From Himantopus leucocephalus (Eukaryota > Chordata > Aves > Charadriiformes > Recurvirostridae), in the NCBI GenBank assembly GCA_003993805.1, contig RSEF01000003.1, positions 42,877,499 to 42,941,498 on the forward strand: a DNA stretch of 64,000 nt. Reading direction: 5' to 3'. Positions 60,709 through 64,000 of this stretch are shown one piece after another (position 1 is the stretch's first letter; every line of letters begins with the position of its first letter). The notes beneath the pieces are model-generated. The model worked only from the letters and a program-made list of their open reading frames with translations, was not told the origin of the DNA and did no database searches. Made by a program: the position numbers and the translations under genes.

Positions 60709-63700
60709 TGATGAGAATTACTTTTGACCGCTTGTGTAACCACATATAATTTTACTTGTGTTTTCAACTAACTCTCTTATCAGGATGAAAATTAGTAGAA
60801 AGTGCTGTACAAAATGGCTGAATAAATTTTTGTAGCCAATAATTGACATCTGATACCAAGTTTTCCTCAGGAAAGGAGCTGGAATGCTCGAGCTAAGTAA
60901 AAGTTATTTTGAGATATAATCACAGAAAGTGTAATGCCACGGTCAGGAAATGAGTACAGAGAGAATCCAGCAGCTTGTCAGGTCACGGTAATTGTATAAT
61001 GTGATATTTACAATGAATGCATTTAAAGGCAAATATTAATGGACTCCTCTGATAAAAGATCAACTTTATTTTTCAGTCAAAGCACAGACTTGCAAGCAGT
61101 GTAAACCAAAACTATTTGTAAGTGTAATTAATACACTTGTGGGAAAACCAAGCATTTTCTGTAATAAAAATAGCCAACAAAATACCTAGTGGAATAAAAA
61201 CTGATGAGCTATGTGATATTTTATACCTCATTAATGTTTTGGTAGATAGTCATAGCTTCATTCAAAATGAGTAATATGCACTTTGTTTTCTATTTGTTGC
61301 CAGTGTAAAATAATTCAAAAGAAAATCCGGAATACCCTGGGCTGTGAAGTGTGCACAGTGCTAAGATGAGCTAATGAGAACATCCTGCACCTAAAAAAAG
61401 AAAGAACAGTCTTCTGCGCATCAGGAATAACAAAAGGAGCGAGAGCTATGATCGTTATATTAAACCATGCAGCCACTTACTAAGTGCTAATCAATAGAGA
61501 TAGATTTAGAAACAAATGTAAGTCATTTCCAGTAACAGAAGTAAGCAGAGGGCTCGGAAATAGCATAGCAACAAACCTGCTCTGCCTGGAGGAAGCCATT
61601 TCCATCACTCAGGCTCCATTGTCGTCAGCTGTCACACACACAGGCTGTGGAGATGGTACCGTTTTGGTGCTGAGTGCGTGCAGCATTTAGGCTTTTCTGT
61701 TCCCAAATTACACATACTTGCAATCTGGTCTGAGCAGAAGCATTTGTTTAAAATTGTACTCGTGGTCAGATTTATGTCCTGCCTGGACTGGAGCCAGCAA
61801 GCGACACACTGACTTTGCACACCATGCATATAGACTTGAAAGCCTGATGCTCTCACTTTCTGCCAGAAGAGCACTGCCGGACTTTAAGGTGCTGCAGACT
61901 GCTGGACCTTCATTAAGTGGTTGTGCTTAGGCACACCTTCAGGGTGAGTAGGGTCTGGCTTTGGACCTCTGCACTACGGCTCAACATGTGGTTCCTCTAC
62001 CCGCAACAGTCACCTACCTGAGAGAGGAGACCCCCACTTTGCACCCCGGTACAACTGCATGGGCCCTGGGACTTCCCAGTTGCCTAAGTACACCCTGTCC
62101 CAGATTTCCAACTGTATGGACTCTCTGTTTTCCCATTCCATAGGCAAACAATAGATCAAGAAGTTAGAAGAAAATAGGCTTGCACAAGTTTCTGACAGAC
62201 CTGTGTATACCTTAGACAGCACCTGATACACAGCTCTAGATTACCCTCACAGCCCAGTTCTTCTCATGAACCTGGGTTTTCTTTGGTTCATATCAGTCCT
62301 GTAGTGAGCCCATGAGAGTTCTTTTCCTTCTTCAGTTTAAGGCAGTTGCCTTGACTTCTTCTGTGATCAGTGGGGAGAGAGGAAGAGGGGCATTTTCAGG
62401 GGCCAGTTCACCCCGCTTATGCGGCATCCCTGTGTTAGGATGGACTGATTTGTCTTCTGGAGGTTCCTATCTCTCCCCACTGACCATATAACAATTTTGG
62501 TTTAGACTGCATTTCTAATTTATTTGGAGGAGAAGTTAGATGAGACAAACTTCATGCCTCATCTGCTTATTACAGATGTCCAACTTCCAAGCAAAACTCT
62601 AAAGAGTCATCACAAACTTTATGAATTCCCAGGCAGATGTACGAACAGATTTCCTGCTCATTTTATCACATAGAGATACTACAGAACCAATGCAGGAATC
62701 GGTTTAGGTTTCTGTGTCATACAGAAAATTCCATTACAGTATTCCATAGCCTCCTGTGCCAGGTTTTGTCTCCTTGAAACTGAGAAGCAGCTTTCTCTTG
62801 GTATAAGAATAGGAAGGCCTTTTACGTCTGGAGAATTTCCAAGAGCTTGCCAAAACTGAGAAGTCAAATTAAATAGCGATTACATGTTTTCAGCAACATT
62901 GCACTGGTGGTGGCCCATATCTTCTTCCTTCACACAAGCTGCTCCTTGCACAGAGATTACCTGAGTTACCCCTCAGACTACTACAAATTTGGAGCAAATC
63001 CTCTGAAGTTAAGGTGGTATAGGTCTGGTGCCTATAAATGCAGACTCAAGTACAATACCACTGTGCTTAGCCGGCACCTGTGTTGTTCAGCGAGTGTATG
63101 GTAAACTTTGCTTTCATGGAGAGGCTTAAGAGACTGACATGCAGATTGAAATTAAAATGGATGGCACTGCCATCTTGCCATCTTGCAGATGCACATCCCC
63201 CTCCTCCCTTGTGTTGGCACAGTACTCGTGCCAAGTACGCGTTTGTGCCATCAAACAGGTCAGCAAGCTGATCTGGTTGAAAACTTGCCCTAGAAAAATA
63301 GCAGATTGTTTTTCAGCTGGGTCAGTGTGCTGATCCAGCTGACTGCAAGATCAGACAAGCAGGAGCACTCCCTTTCCAGCACCTGGGCTTAGTGAAACTG
63401 TGCCCTGAGATGTAGCTGTGACTACGCAGAAAGTAAAAAATGAACTTGACCAGCAAATTTTTGAGGCAAATCCCAAGACCATATTGTACTGACAGGAGAA
63501 GCCATAAAGGTAATTGAGTATATTAAGGCTAATGGGTAAATTGGCATGGCAATATGTGGCAGAGAGGCTTGAAGAAGCAGACTAAAACAGCGATTCTTCA
63601 TGAGAAACACAAATATTACGTTGACAGCTCAGGTCGGTGCATCAAGGGTTAGTGACTTCTCAGTTCTGGCTGTGCTTTTAGCACCTGGCTGCTGCCAGGA

Positions 63701-64000
63701 CATTCACAGCACACAGGCCGATCACTGTCTTAAAGGGTTCGTGGCTCTGAATCTCTTCCCATTTAGCTGAAACCAGCACACCAGTGATAGCCATGAGAGA
63801 CTTGGTGCCTGTGCAGTTAGGATCACTCACATTTAGATCAAGTAATTTGTTATTTTAGAACAAATGTAATTTCTTTATTGTGACTAGAATAAGGAGATCC
63901 TGGCCTTGCTGGCCTTGGAGATGGAAATTCAAAAGGAGGCATCTAAAATTGTAGGCTCAGAGATGTATGTGCAGATTTTGAATTGCATGGTTTCATCACC
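60709..64000. other. Non-coding region, no gene recognised
   Basis: AT-rich with many short unrelated open frames. No exon, RNA gene or transposon that I can support. Confidence 0.5.

Noticed and set aside
1..64000. Search for a bacterial-type island, CRISPR array, operon or integrated virus.
   Set aside because: No repeat-spacer pattern, no clustered long open frames, no retroviral gag/pol/env frame; the DNA has ordinary vertebrate intron and intergenic character.

Overview
The window looks like avian nuclear DNA: CR1 LINE fragments are the only obvious interspersed repeats, exons are small and separated by large AT-rich introns with GT-AG ends, and there is one CpG-island promoter. I recognise a single protein-coding gene, ERO1B (the endoplasmic-reticulum oxidoreductin that reoxidises protein disulfide isomerase). 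I see no operon, CRISPR array, prokaryotic island or convincing new system. Species cannot be told from the sequence alone.

Layout. Positions 1-18439 carry ERO1B exons 16 to 5 on the minus strand, from the stop codon near the left edge up to exon 5 at 13.7 kb, followed by intron 4 with two CR1 elements. After a 100-base N gap, 18540-37500 carries exons 1 to 4 on the PLUS strand (ATG at 24729, exon 4 at 35.3 kb), inside and downstream of a CpG island at about 23.9-25.0 kb. This segment ends in the 3' tail of a CR1 that runs into a 1000-base N gap. Positions 38501-55218 and 56219-64000, separated by a second 1000-base gap, show no exon I can support. They hold an old CR1 remnant, a 75-base tandem near-duplication and one unexplained 249-codon ORF.

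The central observation is that the two halves of one gene lie on opposite strands. All 16 exons join in frame at every junction, including exon 4 to exon 5, and give 466 residues, essentially the human ERO1B length. Every cysteine and FAD contact expected from the family is present. Reversing just the gap-bounded piece 18540-37500 restores a normal minus-strand gene. The same reversal brings the 5' half of a CR1 (ending at 18439) next to the 3' end of a CR1 (ending at 37500), both in the same orientation. I therefore read this as a mis-oriented contig in the scaffold, or much less likely a real inversion with a breakpoint inside that CR1.

The ERO1B promoter carries a perfect ER-stress response element (CGTGG-N9-ATTGG), GC boxes, a ZNF143-type ACTACA...CCCAG.ATGC site and a (GGGAC)15 array able to form G-quadruplexes. 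These fit a housekeeping promoter that responds to unfolded-protein stress.
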